DNA of 59,770 bases from a virus. Below are positions 50,211-58,467 of this stretch, in pieces. Below the pieces are notes generated by a model. The model saw only the letters and a list, made by a program, of their open reading frames with translations, was not told where the DNA came from and did no database searches. The position numbers and the translations under genes are program-made. The DNA lies in the IMG/VR virus record IMGVR_UViG_3300042691_021558, positions 1 through 59,770 of that record; one strand, given 5' to 3'. Each line of letters begins with the position of its first letter. Within the stretch, counting starts at the first letter, position 1.

Positions 50211-51700
50211 TATGCTACTATTCCTGTTCGTTCGTATTTAGGAGCTTCTACTTTTGTTACGGTGTACATTGGTCTTGATTCCTGATGCATGGTGAATAAA
50301 TCACGGAACATTGAAATCATCTTGTTACCCATTTGTTCTGCAGTTAAGCCGTTATCCATTGCCCATTGTCTACCTGCTAAACCTCGTGTACCTCTTTCTA
50401 ATTCAGACATATCATACCAATAACGAATTGCGTCTGCTACATCTTCAAATTGTACTCGATCATCAAAGATATATGGCGTTTGTGGAGATCCTTGCAGTGA
50501 TCTGTTGCTTGGAAATACTGGTTTTACCCAAGATCCATGTTTTTTGTATTTACCGGTATGATTTGTTGCAAATTCGCCATCAAACCGAATCCATTCACCA
50601 TTTTCATCTTCGAATCCACATTGATCCTGAAGACCACCAGTAACATTGTTAATGATTGGTGTTCCTGATAAGATTGCCTCAGTTGAGCTAAGTCCCCAAC
50701 CTTCATTAGAACCAATATTCACTACAACATCTGCTACATTATATACTGCATTGAGATCTTGTGCTGACATTTTTTGTTCGGAGAAGATAATCTTACAATC
50801 TGGAGCTAATGTTGATGCCACTGCACGAAGATCGGTTCCATTTTCATCAACAGCTTGGGTATGCATAACTAATGCTACACGAGTTTTTTGATCTGTGGGT
50901 AACTGATCTACAAAGTGTTTGAATGCGAGGATAACATCGCCTGGTTGTTTTCTTCTGATATTCCGGTTGTTCCAAAACACCACAAAATCAACTTTATTTT
51001 CTTCTTTGATTTTTGTGTGCATTGAATCATATAATGGATCTAATTTATGCATTGGACAGAACGTGTTATGATTAAGTCCATGCGGCACAAATCCGGTAAG
51101 TACATGGTTCCATTTTTTATCTGCTGGTAATGAATCACTTTCATCATAATTAATCACCCCAAATCCGTTTTGTTTTAGCACTTCTCTATGGATATTGTCT
51201 GATTGCTTGCTGATGCCCATAATCATATCACAACTACCGTAAAAAGGCGCGTTCCACATCGGATATGGTAGGTCGTCCCAAATAGAGTAATATGTAATTG
51301 GAATACGGAATGTGGTTTTAATTTCATGCTCTAATGCATACAACCAGGTCCAATAACGTGGATCTGTAAAGTGAAGAATTGCATCTGGTTGTTCTTGATT
51401 TAGAATTGCAAATAAAATGTTGCGATCTCCATAACCGTTCCAGGCAATTAATTTGACTGATGCATCTTCTATTCCAGTTTCACGTGCCACCTCTGCAGAC
51501 AGATCAAATGCGTTGCCAGCATCTGGGTGATTCAGTGCAGCGCCTAATTGAATCCAATCAAACTCTTTAACTGTGTTAAAAATAATTTCTTTGCTGACCG
51601 TACCGATTCCTGATGGTAAACGAAAATCATCTGCCAATAACAGAATTTTCTTTTTTGCGGGCTTGTTAGGGTCGATTTTTTGTAACTTTGGTAACTCCAT
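50210..51700 (-). CDS. GT4 glycosyltransferase with N-terminal ELPKLQKI, 496 aa
   Basis: MELPKLQKIDPNKPAKKKIL: the short repeat followed by the GT-B core (LLADDFRLPSGIGTVSKEII, GSNEGWGLSSTEAILSGTPI - the donor-binding E-x7-E-like motif). 'WDDLPYPMWNAPFYGSCDMI' marks the linker region of family 4. Preceded by a class B element at 51718. First glycosyltransferase of the island's operon. Confidence 0.85.
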   Translation of the reverse strand: MELPKLQKIDPNKPAKKKILLLADDFRLPSGIGTVSKEIIFNTVKEFDWIQLGAALNHPDAGNAFDLSAEVARETGIEDASVKLIAWNGYGDRNILFAILNQEQPDAILHFTDPRYWTWLYALEHEIKTTFRIPITYYSIWDDLPYPMWNAPFYGSCDMIMGISKQSDNIHREVLKQNGFGVINYDESDSLPADKKWNHVLTGFVPHGLNHNTFCPMHKLDPLYDSMHTKIKEENKVDFVVFWNNRNIRRKQPGDVILAFKHFVDQLPTDQKTRVALVMHTQAVDENGTDLRAVASTLAPDCKIIFSEQKMSAQDLNAVYNVADVVVNIGSNEGWGLSSTEAILSGTPIINNVTGGLQDQCGFEDENGEWIRFDGEFATNHTGKYKKHGSWVKPVFPSNRSLQGSPQTPYIFDDRVQFEDVADAIRYWYDMSELERGTRGLAGRQWAMDNGLTAEQMGNKMISMFRDLFTMHQESRPMYTVTKVEAPKYERTGIVA

Positions 51701-51717
51701 TTATTATTCCTTATAAC

Positions 51718-51733
51718 TTTATTATAAATATCA
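51718..51733 (-). promoter_or_regulatory. AT-rich promoter-like element, class B, upstream of the glycan operon
   Basis: The minus strand reads TGATATTTATAATAAA, about 18 nt upstream of the ATG at 51700. Same core as at 26185 and 30856. Confidence 0.5.
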
Positions 51734-52135
51734 ACCTAGTATAACTACTGGCTTTTTTAACTTGTTAATATTGGTATATGCTGTTTTTAACACAGGATCC
51801 AATGCATCTTCATTTGTTAGTATCATCATGTAATCACATTGTTCTGCAATCAGCTTCATACGATGATGCAATTGGCTGAAATGATATGCTTTACCGTAAT
51901 ATGATTCTGGCATTGCCGAGTATAGATTGTATCCAGAGAACGATGGGTTGTATTCTTTATAATGAATTCCAAATTCCAATGTATACTTTCGTACCATACT
52001 ATTTGCACCTTCATTGCCGCCGGCGCCAATGATTATCAATTCATCACCAAACCGTTGTTTCAATTCTTGCAGAGTTTGCTGAATCTTTCTGCGATTCTGC
52101 CATGCTGTATTTCCTATAACTGCTACTTTTGTCAT
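51731..52135 (-). CDS. SLOG-family (DUF2493-like) nucleotide-binding protein, 134 aa
   Basis: Rossmann-like: MTKVAVIGNTAWQNRRKIQQ, ELIIIGAGGNEGANSMVRKY (the GAxGGxD/E-type SLOG motif), and YMMILTNEDALDPVLKTAYT with KKPVVILG near the end. Such domains bind nucleotides or NAD-derived signals. It overlaps the 72-aa gene downstream-upstream order by 4 nt. Function in the phage unknown. Confidence 0.75.
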   Translation of the reverse strand: MTKVAVIGNTAWQNRRKIQQTLQELKQRFGDELIIIGAGGNEGANSMVRKYTLEFGIHYKEYNPSFSGYNLYSAMPESYYGKAYHFSQLHHRMKLIAEQCDYMMILTNEDALDPVLKTAYTNINKLKKPVVILG

Positions 52136-52350
52136 TTTACTTTTTCATGTAGAAATTTAACACCTTTGGGCATATGACCGTACACTGTTCGGAGCATGGA
52201 TTCTAATAGTTGTCGATTTGCTTTGCAATTAGGATCTGAGATGTTTGTTAGCAAAGTGTACTCACATTTCTGTGTCCCATAACTATGTGACTTATGCTTT
52301 TGCAATTCAAACTGATATACGTATGTATGCTTATGTTCGTAACGGATCAT
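52132..52350 (-). CDS. small hypothetical protein, 72 aa
   Basis: MIRYEHKHTYVYQFELQKHK: basic, His-rich, soluble; ends KGVKFLHEKVK. Overlaps the SLOG gene by 4 nt. Family not recognised. Confidence 0.6.
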   Translation of the reverse strand: MIRYEHKHTYVYQFELQKHKSHSYGTQKCEYTLLTNISDPNCKANRQLLESMLRTVYGHMPKGVKFLHEKVK

Positions 52351-52368
52351 ATCTTATAATAGATAATA

Positions 52369-53325
52369 TTATTCTCGAATCCTACCTTCTCGGGGACAAT
52401 TTACTGAATCAGTTTTGAATGGACAATATTTGCAATTTTTATCACCTTTGCCAGATATTGCCATATAATCTCGGTCTGCATTCTTATTGCCTTCTGCATC
52501 AAAACAAGCGTCAACAAATGCATCGATTTGCTTTTGAACTTTGCGTTGTGTTACTGTACCAGCTGCGGGTTTAAATTGTTGCACTCGCTTTTGTGGAAAC
52601 ATAGATTCTTCAATCATCTTGCGTTTCACTATGAAAAACTCAACATCGATATTTTCTTTAGGTGTACCGAATTGTGCTGAAAAATAATTTTTATATGCAA
52701 TTAGTTGGGCAGCTTTAATGCTGTCTGCCTTTTGATATTTATTCCAACCAGCACGACTTGTTTTAATGTCTAGGATGCTGATAGTATTGGTAGGAACATG
52801 GCGCAATACCACATCAATGAATCCATACCAATATACAGAAGGATTCTTTTCTGATGCTTGAGTACATAACTCAATTTCAATGCCTACTAATTCCCAATCC
52901 TTTGTGGAAAAGTATTGTTTGCGTCGTTTTTTGAACCAATCTAGGATAGCAACGCCATCTTCAAGATATTCTGCTAATTGCAATGGATTTGAAAAATGTT
53001 CTCCGTTACTGTCTGCTACATTACGTGCATATTCTTCTCGGAGCTTGTTTGTAAGGATATCTCGCAAATTTAACTCGTCTGCCTTCTTTACTGTCTCTGT
53101 ATACAACACAGTCAAATAGTACTGCAATGTTTCGTGAAATGCTGTACCAAAACATGTATCTATGCTGGATTGGAAAGGTGCTAGACCATCAATATATGCT
53201 AGCTTCCATTGTCGTGGACATTTTTCATACATTGACCATTGAGAATAAGATATCTTGCGAGGAACCGAATCAGCATCTCGCAATGATAACTTATAAATTG
53301 GATTGATATAGTTTCCTTGCTTCAT
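52369..53325 (-). CDS. PD-(D/E)XK nuclease, Cas4/RecB-like, 318 aa
   Basis: KISYSQWSMYEKCPRQWKLA (N-terminal Cys region), HETLQYYL (His site), VYWYGFIDVVLRH and SILDIKTSRAG (the D-x(n)-E/D-x-K core; here ILDIKTS holds the D-I-K), and a C-terminal cluster CKYCPFKTDSVNCPRE that would bind an iron-sulfur cluster as in Cas4. Acts on DNA; T4-like phages use related nucleases in recombination. Preceded by a class A element at 53328. Confidence 0.85.
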   Translation of the reverse strand: MKQGNYINPIYKLSLRDADSVPRKISYSQWSMYEKCPRQWKLAYIDGLAPFQSSIDTCFGTAFHETLQYYLTVLYTETVKKADELNLRDILTNKLREEYARNVADSNGEHFSNPLQLAEYLEDGVAILDWFKKRRKQYFSTKDWELVGIEIELCTQASEKNPSVYWYGFIDVVLRHVPTNTISILDIKTSRAGWNKYQKADSIKAAQLIAYKNYFSAQFGTPKENIDVEFFIVKRKMIEESMFPQKRVQQFKPAAGTVTQRKVQKQIDAFVDACFDAEGNKNADRDYMAISGKGDKNCKYCPFKTDSVNCPREGRIRE

Positions 53326-53327
53326 AC

Positions 53328-53341
53328 TCTAATATAAGAAG
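53328..53341 (-). promoter_or_regulatory. AT-rich promoter-like element, class A
   Basis: The minus strand reads TTCTTATATTAGAG directly upstream of the nuclease gene. Shares TTCTTATATT with the other class A sites. Confidence 0.4.
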
Positions 53342-53368
53342 AATTATGTTAGAAACCAACCAAACAGT

Positions 53369-53400
53369 AAAAAAGTGCCAACATTACTGCTGACACTTTT
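53369..53400 (-). terminator. rho-independent terminator
   Basis: The minus strand has AAAGTGTCA, a loop of about 10 nt and TGGCACTTT (one G:U) followed by TTT. It ends the transcript of the 185-aa gene before the nuclease promoter. Confidence 0.8.
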
Positions 53401-53417
53401 ATTATTAATGTTATTCA

Positions 53418-53975
53418 TTAAATGTTTTTTGCCATAACAAATTCATCAACTGACTGATCACAATAAGCATCTACAATTCCGTTATATTTTAAGTTACGCC
53501 AATCTTGTTTTGCTAAGCGCTTAGGTGTTTCTTTTATAAAGGTTATAACTTCGTGTGGAACTGGATTTGTTTTGCAAAATTTTAACACTTCATCATAAAT
53601 TTCCTGTAACGTATCTAGATCGTTAGTTTCTACCGCGATGTCCCAATCACTGTCTGACTCAAATGTATCAAAGATAAATCCTTTAATGCTTTTTCGATAT
53701 GAATCAACCCATTCTTTTCTATCTGCATACATGTCATCGAGCCAAGTACATGCATCTGGATTATTTATATACATATAATACTTATACGTATCATCCGACT
53801 CGGTTCTTGCAGGCGTCGTTTTTGGTGTTTTGGGTTGATTTACAATATCCGATGATGCAATTAACATCTTCGCAAAATTTAAAATTACATCATCTTGCGA
53901 ATCAATAACTGATTCTGGATACCCTAATGCTGCTAATTGATACCGCAGCGCTAATAAAATGCTTTGTTCTTTCAT
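53418..53975 (-). CDS. hypothetical protein, 185 aa
   Basis: MKEQSILLALRYQLAALGYP: acidic, helical protein with many Asp/Tyr and no membrane segment. The middle has YMYINNPDACTWLDDMYADR. It stands alone between a terminator and a class A promoter-like element, so it is monocistronic. Function unknown. Confidence 0.65.
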   Translation of the reverse strand: MKEQSILLALRYQLAALGYPESVIDSQDDVILNFAKMLIASSDIVNQPKTPKTTPARTESDDTYKYYMYINNPDACTWLDDMYADRKEWVDSYRKSIKGFIFDTFESDSDWDIAVETNDLDTLQEIYDEVLKFCKTNPVPHEVITFIKETPKRLAKQDWRNLKYNGIVDAYCDQSVDEFVMAKNI

Positions 53976-53994
53976 CTCTTTTTATTTATTGGTT

Positions 53995-54013
53995 AATATG
54001 CTAAATATAAGAA
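53995..54013 (-). promoter_or_regulatory. AT-rich promoter-like element, class A
   Basis: The minus strand has TTTTCTTATATTTAGCATAT upstream of the 185-aa gene. Shares TTCTTATATT. Confidence 0.4.
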
Positions 54014-54055
54014 AAAAAAGAACATGTGTCAACCTTTTTCCAAGAAAAGTTTAAA

Positions 54056-54271
54056 TTATTTGCTAAGTTCCAAATATTGAGCAGATTTTTCTTTGAGATA
54101 TATATCGATTAGATCTTTTGTTTTTTCGAGGTCTTGTTCAAAGCTTCCTTTATGACGACATCGCACAATGCGTTTAATTATATCAAATTCATAACTATTT
54201 AGACCCCAATCGTCAGCAAATTTATATAGGCTATCTTTGCCTTTGTAATATGACTGCGTGTTTACACTCAT
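54056..54271 (-). CDS. small hypothetical protein, 71 aa
   Basis: MSVNTQSYYKGKDSLYKFAD: a helical basic protein with RIVRCRHKGSFEQDLEKTKD and a Leu/Ile-rich C-terminus (IYLKEKSAQYLELSK). The pattern DWGLNSYEFDIIKRI resembles small DNA-binding or dimerising modules, but it is not recognised. Overlaps the gp62-like gene by 4 nt; may be regulatory. Confidence 0.6.
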   Translation of the reverse strand: MSVNTQSYYKGKDSLYKFADDWGLNSYEFDIIKRIVRCRHKGSFEQDLEKTKDLIDIYLKEKSAQYLELSK

Positions 54272-54717
54272 TTTTTAACTCCTTTTATCATTGTTTTAAT
54301 CTCGGCTTCAGTATAGCCGTATAATGCTAACAGTCGGGTGCAACTATCCTGATTAAGTAGATCTGCGTAGTCAGTTGCCTCAGTTTTACTGACTTGATAA
54401 TGTTCTGCAAGTTGTGCGATTAGTTTGTCTGAAAACTTGTCGTCTTTCTTGCCTTTAACATATTTGGCAAACGATTTGTTTGCTGGCAACAGGGAATGAT
54501 ATAACCTATAGGTTTCGCGTGGTTTTAACAGGCCGATTGTGTATGTTTGTAACTCATTGATAATTTCTACTAGATCCTGTCGCATCGAAAGCCATCTGTT
54601 CACGATATATGGTGAAAATTTGGACTGATCCGTTTCTGAATATTTAGACCATTCTTTCTTTTTGCTTGTTACGCCGTCAACGAAATCAAAAATTGTTGCA
54701 CCCTTTTTTTCTGTCAT
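54268..54717 (-). CDS. clamp-loader small subunit, gp62-like, 149 aa
   Basis: Residues about 33-150 (KFSPYIVNRWLSMRQDLVEI; RLYHSLLPANKSFAKYVKGK; LIAQLAEHYQVSKTEATDYA) follow the pattern of T4-like gp62 proteins: an F-x-(I/V)NR-x-LS start, a Lys-rich patch after the small-subunit motif and a C-terminal helix. Located after the gp44-like gene in transcription order, which supports the call. The gene order differs from T4 in having two small genes between. Confidence 0.7.
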   Translation of the reverse strand: MTEKKGATIFDFVDGVTSKKKEWSKYSETDQSKFSPYIVNRWLSMRQDLVEIINELQTYTIGLLKPRETYRLYHSLLPANKSFAKYVKGKKDDKFSDKLIAQLAEHYQVSKTEATDYADLLNQDSCTRLLALYGYTEAEIKTMIKGVKK

Positions 54718-54926
54718 AGTTTGTATTTTTGTTTGTATTTCTGTTCAAATAAATCACCAATACCTATTTCCAATATAACTGCATTATCTGGAATTCCGGG
54801 TATTTTTCGTTCTAACACATCATCGATACTTTTGTTGCGCAATGTTTTCATTTTTGTTTTTGCATTGCTTCGATTGGATGTTTTAAACACGATTGTTACA
54901 TCAGATTTATAATATGGTGCTGACAT
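54714..54926 (-). CDS. small hypothetical protein, 70 aa
   Basis: MSAPYYKSDVTIVFKTSNRS: a small basic protein (NAKTKMKTLRNKSIDDVLER) ending FEQKYKQKYKL. No domain recognised. Its stop overlaps the gp62-like start, and its start overlaps the zinc-ribbon gene's stop (TAATG). Confidence 0.6.
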   Translation of the reverse strand: MSAPYYKSDVTIVFKTSNRSNAKTKMKTLRNKSIDDVLERKIPGIPDNAVILEIGIGDLFEQKYKQKYKL

Positions 54927-55144
54927 TATTTTTTTAGTTTGATTGGTTGAAATTCTTCAGGTATTGATCCACAATCGTCACAACGAAAGACCGGGACAGG
55001 TACCATTGTGTCTTTATCGCCACCCGTTAAGAATTTTGATACTTTGTTGATTGCCATTACCTGACGAAAATACAATCCGTCACATTCTTTGCATTGTATC
55101 GGTTGCATATCATTTGGACCGATATTCACATTCATTTTACTCAT
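54926..55144 (-). CDS. small zinc-ribbon-like protein, 72 aa
   Basis: Two Cys pairs: QCKECDGLYFRQ and FRCDDCGSIPEE, typical of a zinc ribbon. MSKMNVNIGPNDMQPI precedes. It is coupled to gp44-like upstream (4-nt overlap). Could bind nucleic acid or a protein of the replisome. Known from other T4-like phages as a small hypothetical. Confidence 0.65.
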   Translation of the reverse strand: MSKMNVNIGPNDMQPIQCKECDGLYFRQVMAINKVSKFLTGGDKDTMVPVPVFRCDDCGSIPEEFQPIKLKK

Positions 55145-56067
55145 ATTTCTCCTAATAGATTTACAAACATTGCCATTATGTTGATTTCTTTGTCTACTAC
55201 ACTTGCATCTTTGTATTGAGCCTCAGCAATAATCAAAATGCATGGACCAATATGCCCTGTGGCAAAATCATCTAATGCATCAAACAAGAAAGTGTATAAT
55301 GGCGTAAAGTCTCGCACTTTGCTATCTGCAATAATTTGCCGAATCTTTGCAAATGCTGATTTTTTGTCTTTTGAATCCTGCAGTACTGCTAGAATTTCAG
55401 TCATATAATTTGCTTGAATTGCACTTGCTCGATCTAATTGCAATGCACCGCCAACTACTGATGCTTGTGCAGCGTTAATTGCTCTGCGGATATCCGGATA
55501 TGATGAATTGATTATTGCTGCTACATCCTTAATATCGTAACTTACCTCATTTTGCTCTAATACTTGCACTAAACGCTTTGCTACATCTGTTTTACTAGGA
55601 GGTGTGATTGCAAATGTCTGACATCGTGATTGAATTGGATCAATAATCTTTTCAACATAATTACATGTTAAAATAAAGCGTGTTGTTTTACTGTATGTCT
55701 CCATTAGATTGCGAAGAGCTGCCTGTGCATTTGGCGTCAAGTAATCTGCCTCATCCAAAATGATAATTTTCCATCTGCGAAATCCGACTGTTGATGCATA
55801 TCGCTTAATTTTGTCGCGAACTGCATCTACTGAGTTTTCATCTGATGCATTTATATACATAACATCGGCATCCACACTTCCGGCGATAATTTTTGCCAAA
55901 GTGGTCTTCCCGGTGCCAGCTGTGCCATAGAATAACAAGTGAGGAACATCGCCATTAGCAATAAAAACTTTAACTTTTTCAATGATATGCTCATTTCCAA
56001 TATATCCTTCCAATGTGTCTGGGCGAAATGATTCAACCCATAATGTGTTTTCTGTGTTTCCGTACAT
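55141..56067 (-). CDS. clamp loader large subunit, gp44-like AAA+ ATPase, 308 aa
   Basis: Loads the sliding clamp onto DNA. AAA+ motifs: LLFYGTAGTGKTTLAKII (Walker A), KIIILDEADYLTPNAQAALR (Walker B), FILTCNYVEKIIDPIQSRCQ (sensor and Arg finger SRC). The length is close to T4 gp44. Follows dUTPase and the clamp gene. Confidence 0.92.
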   Translation of the reverse strand: MYGNTENTLWVESFRPDTLEGYIGNEHIIEKVKVFIANGDVPHLLFYGTAGTGKTTLAKIIAGSVDADVMYINASDENSVDAVRDKIKRYASTVGFRRWKIIILDEADYLTPNAQAALRNLMETYSKTTRFILTCNYVEKIIDPIQSRCQTFAITPPSKTDVAKRLVQVLEQNEVSYDIKDVAAIINSSYPDIRRAINAAQASVVGGALQLDRASAIQANYMTEILAVLQDSKDKKSAFAKIRQIIADSKVRDFTPLYTFLFDALDDFATGHIGPCILIIAEAQYKDASVVDKEINIMAMFVNLLGEI

Positions 56068-56068
56068 A

Positions 56069-56494
56069 TTATAAACCTGTTGATCCGAATCCTTTATCTC
56101 CTCGTTTAGTTCCTGTTAATGAATCAACCGGCAACCATTCAATTCGCTCTACTTTGCAAAGCACCAATTGTGCAATGCGATCTCCCTTTTTAAATTCAAC
56201 TGATCTAGGTCCATGATTAATCATGATGACACAAATTTCACCGCGGTAATCTGAATCTATAGTTCCTGGAGAATTTAATACTGTAATTCCGTGTTTAATT
56301 GCTAAGCCACTTCTAGGTCTTACTTGAATTTCATACCCTTGTGGAATTTCTACAAATAATCCGGTTGGGACTAGATGCCGACCTCCACAGTCAATTGCAA
56401 AATCTTCAGCGCAACATACATCTAGGCCAGCAGCTCCCGAAGTTTCATACCCCGGAAGCATATTTGCTGATTTATTTTTTACTGGTACTATCAT
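56069..56494 (-). CDS. dut: dUTPase (trimeric), 141 aa
   Basis: Hydrolyses dUTP to dUMP, the substrate for ThyA. Motifs: GAAGLDVCCAED (1), VRPRSGLAIKHGI (2), NSPGTIDSDYRGEI (3), GDRIAQLVLCKVE (4), GDKGFGSTGL (5, C-terminal). The start at 56494 (MIVPVKNKSANML) follows the clamp stop; the longer frame to 56521 is rejected. Full-length. Confidence 0.95.
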   Translation of the reverse strand: MIVPVKNKSANMLPGYETSGAAGLDVCCAEDFAIDCGGRHLVPTGLFVEIPQGYEIQVRPRSGLAIKHGITVLNSPGTIDSDYRGEICVIMINHGPRSVEFKKGDRIAQLVLCKVERIEWLPVDSLTGTKRGDKGFGSTGL

Positions 56495-56496
56495 AA

Positions 56497-57207
56497 TTAA
56501 TTCTGTAATTGTACTAGCCAATAAGATGATTGAAAGTCAGTTCCTGCAAAATCAATTCTTGCAAGCCCGTCTGGAGACACATGAAGCTGACCAGCATCTC
56601 CGCGATTTGCAGTCAATACTTCTTTCAATTTATCTGCTGAGAAACAAATTGGATCCATATCATCTACGGGAGTATTGCCTATTTCAAATGAAATATTGTC
56701 TGCATTAATTGTGGTATAGTTAATTACAAAGATAATCTTGCCACCTTTAACTTGCACTGCAAAGTTTTTTGCATCGGGTAAGGCATTCTTTGCTTTGATG
56801 AACTTGGTGATGAACTCATCATTAACATCAATTGATACCATGTACTCAGGCTCTGCATTAATAGTTGGTACTGCAGGAATAACCGTTGTGTCAGCCAACA
56901 TGAATGTTAATTTTGTGGATCCTTCGGAAATTTTCATTGCATAATTCTTTCCTCCAGCTTCTTGCACATTGATTTCAATGTTTTCGCCTACTGCTCCTAA
57001 CATCTTTGTCAATGCACCGGTATGATTGATACCTAACGACCCTTTCATGAACGGAGTCGTCTTCCATTGAATTTTACCTACCACTGTCTGATCTTGGTCG
57101 ATTAAGTCGCACCCAACACCATCAGCATTTTCTTTTAGAATAACCGCTTCACAGTTTCCTGCTAAGTAATAACGATTAATAAATGATTGTAACTTGCTTT
57201 TTTCCAT
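56497..57207 (-). CDS. sliding clamp, gp45-like, 236 aa
   Basis: MEKSKLQSFINRYYLAGNCE starts as T4-like clamps. Beta-rich throughout, of the expected size, ending SSYWLVQLQN. Gene order (clamp, dUTPase, clamp loader large, two small genes, clamp loader small) supports the assignment. Besides processivity, T4-like clamps activate late transcription. Confidence 0.85.
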   Translation of the reverse strand: MEKSKLQSFINRYYLAGNCEAVILKENADGVGCDLIDQDQTVVGKIQWKTTPFMKGSLGINHTGALTKMLGAVGENIEINVQEAGGKNYAMKISEGSTKLTFMLADTTVIPAVPTINAEPEYMVSIDVNDEFITKFIKAKNALPDAKNFAVQVKGGKIIFVINYTTINADNISFEIGNTPVDDMDPICFSADKLKEVLTANRGDAGQLHVSPDGLARIDFAGTDFQSSYWLVQLQN

Positions 57208-57216
57208 TTTTACCTT

Positions 57217-58467
57217 TTAAAATTTAAAGAATTCTGCGAATTTATTTGCATCGGTCGTTGATATTGAATCTCCGCCGAATTTTTTATATGTTTTTTTGTA
57301 TTTTGAGTATACGTGCATTGCATTGTCTGGATCTGAGAACATATCGTGTAATGATAACACTACATTGAATAAATCAGTTGGAATAGCCGTTTCTAACAAT
57401 TCAACGTGGCTATCAACCATTTTATCAATATCATTTGCAATGTCTACATAAAGGTGCGTGTTGTGCACAACCATACGAGGCATACCTTCTTGTGAATAAC
57501 GGTCTAATCCGTCTACTGTCTGACCTCCTAGGTATTCATATGTAAAATCCTTACACGCCGGGCAATCTAGGCTACAAGGCACATGTTTTGTCTTGTCAAT
57601 TTCTACAGACTCTTTGCCTTTCTTGATATGCGTCTTTCTGCGATACTCTGCATTCTTTGGAAAATACAATTCTGTGAATGTTTGTGTTTTATAGTTACCT
57701 GAGTGCAGATATGTTCCATATACTGGATATTGACCCGGAGAAGAAGAATCTGTAGATAATTGCACTCTGCCTTTAGTCAAATCATTGAGCAATTTTTGCA
57801 AAGTTGATAAGATGAAGAAATCCGATATTTTTGAGATACCTAACAAGTGAATGTATTGCACATGGGGCTTTTCAAATTCGCGTTCCTGCAACATTAGTGC
57901 AATCACATACATGAAATCTACTAGGCGCTTTGGACCTCCAATACACCAACCGTTAAAGTCAAAATCTTTGAACTTGTGGTACCAAGTGTTGTATTCTTCA
58001 TTATATGTCCCCTGGATCACATTCAAGAATTTAGTTTTACCTGACTGATGCTTTTCAAACCACTTAAAGTTGTCAAAGGAAATATCCATTGAATCTTGAA
58101 AACGATTCTCAAAAGTAACACGAGGTGGAATATCCAAGTTTGCTGCTACATCGCTGTTTGCTTCTAGCCAATGGAATATCTTTTCTCGAATTGTGCTGTC
58201 CCATTTTAGTGCACCTGTAGCAATCTGGAATCCTCCAGAATCACCAAACACTAACACATCATCATCTAGCCCGATTTGCTGACGGAAATCCATTTTCTTG
58301 TAATGGTGTCCTGCTGTGATTAGAAAATACGGGTGGCGCCATTCTTCTGGATAATCTTTTCCAAAAAATCGCATCGTAGTGCCATCTTCGAATTTTGAAT
58401 CCTTTTTGAAAGCAGATACCATCGATCCTGCTGACAGCGAAGGATAGTATATAAACTTTTTACTCAT
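57217..58467 (-). CDS. dpdA: DpdA-like transglycosylase for 7-deazaguanine DNA modification, 416 aa
   Basis: TGT-superfamily enzyme. Motifs: FGDSGGFQIATG (D-SGGF-Q, residues 75-85), NVIQGTYNEEYN, GWCIGGPKRLVDF, IHLLGISKISDF, QLSTDSSSPGQYP (probable nucleophile D240) and the zinc site CSLDCPACKDF. The SGGF/STDSSS combination marks phage-type DpdA rather than tRNA queuine enzymes. It inserts 7-deazaguanine derivatives into DNA. Start at 58467 overlaps the GT stop (TAATG). The QueD-like gene two genes upstream provides the deazapurine precursor. Confidence 0.85.
   Translation of the reverse strand: MSKKFIYYPSLSAGSMVSAFKKDSKFEDGTTMRFFGKDYPEEWRHPYFLITAGHHYKKMDFRQQIGLDDDVLVFGDSGGFQIATGALKWDSTIREKIFHWLEANSDVAANLDIPPRVTFENRFQDSMDISFDNFKWFEKHQSGKTKFLNVIQGTYNEEYNTWYHKFKDFDFNGWCIGGPKRLVDFMYVIALMLQEREFEKPHVQYIHLLGISKISDFFILSTLQKLLNDLTKGRVQLSTDSSSPGQYPVYGTYLHSGNYKTQTFTELYFPKNAEYRRKTHIKKGKESVEIDKTKHVPCSLDCPACKDFTYEYLGGQTVDGLDRYSQEGMPRMVVHNTHLYVDIANDIDKMVDSHVELLETAIPTDLFNVVLSLHDMFSDPDNAMHVYSKYKKTYKKFGGDSISTTDANKFAEFFKF

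Noticed and set aside
52369-53325. Cas4 as part of a phage CRISPR-Cas system
   Set aside because: Cas4-like fold and Cys cluster are common in phage recombination nucleases; no other cas gene or array is present.
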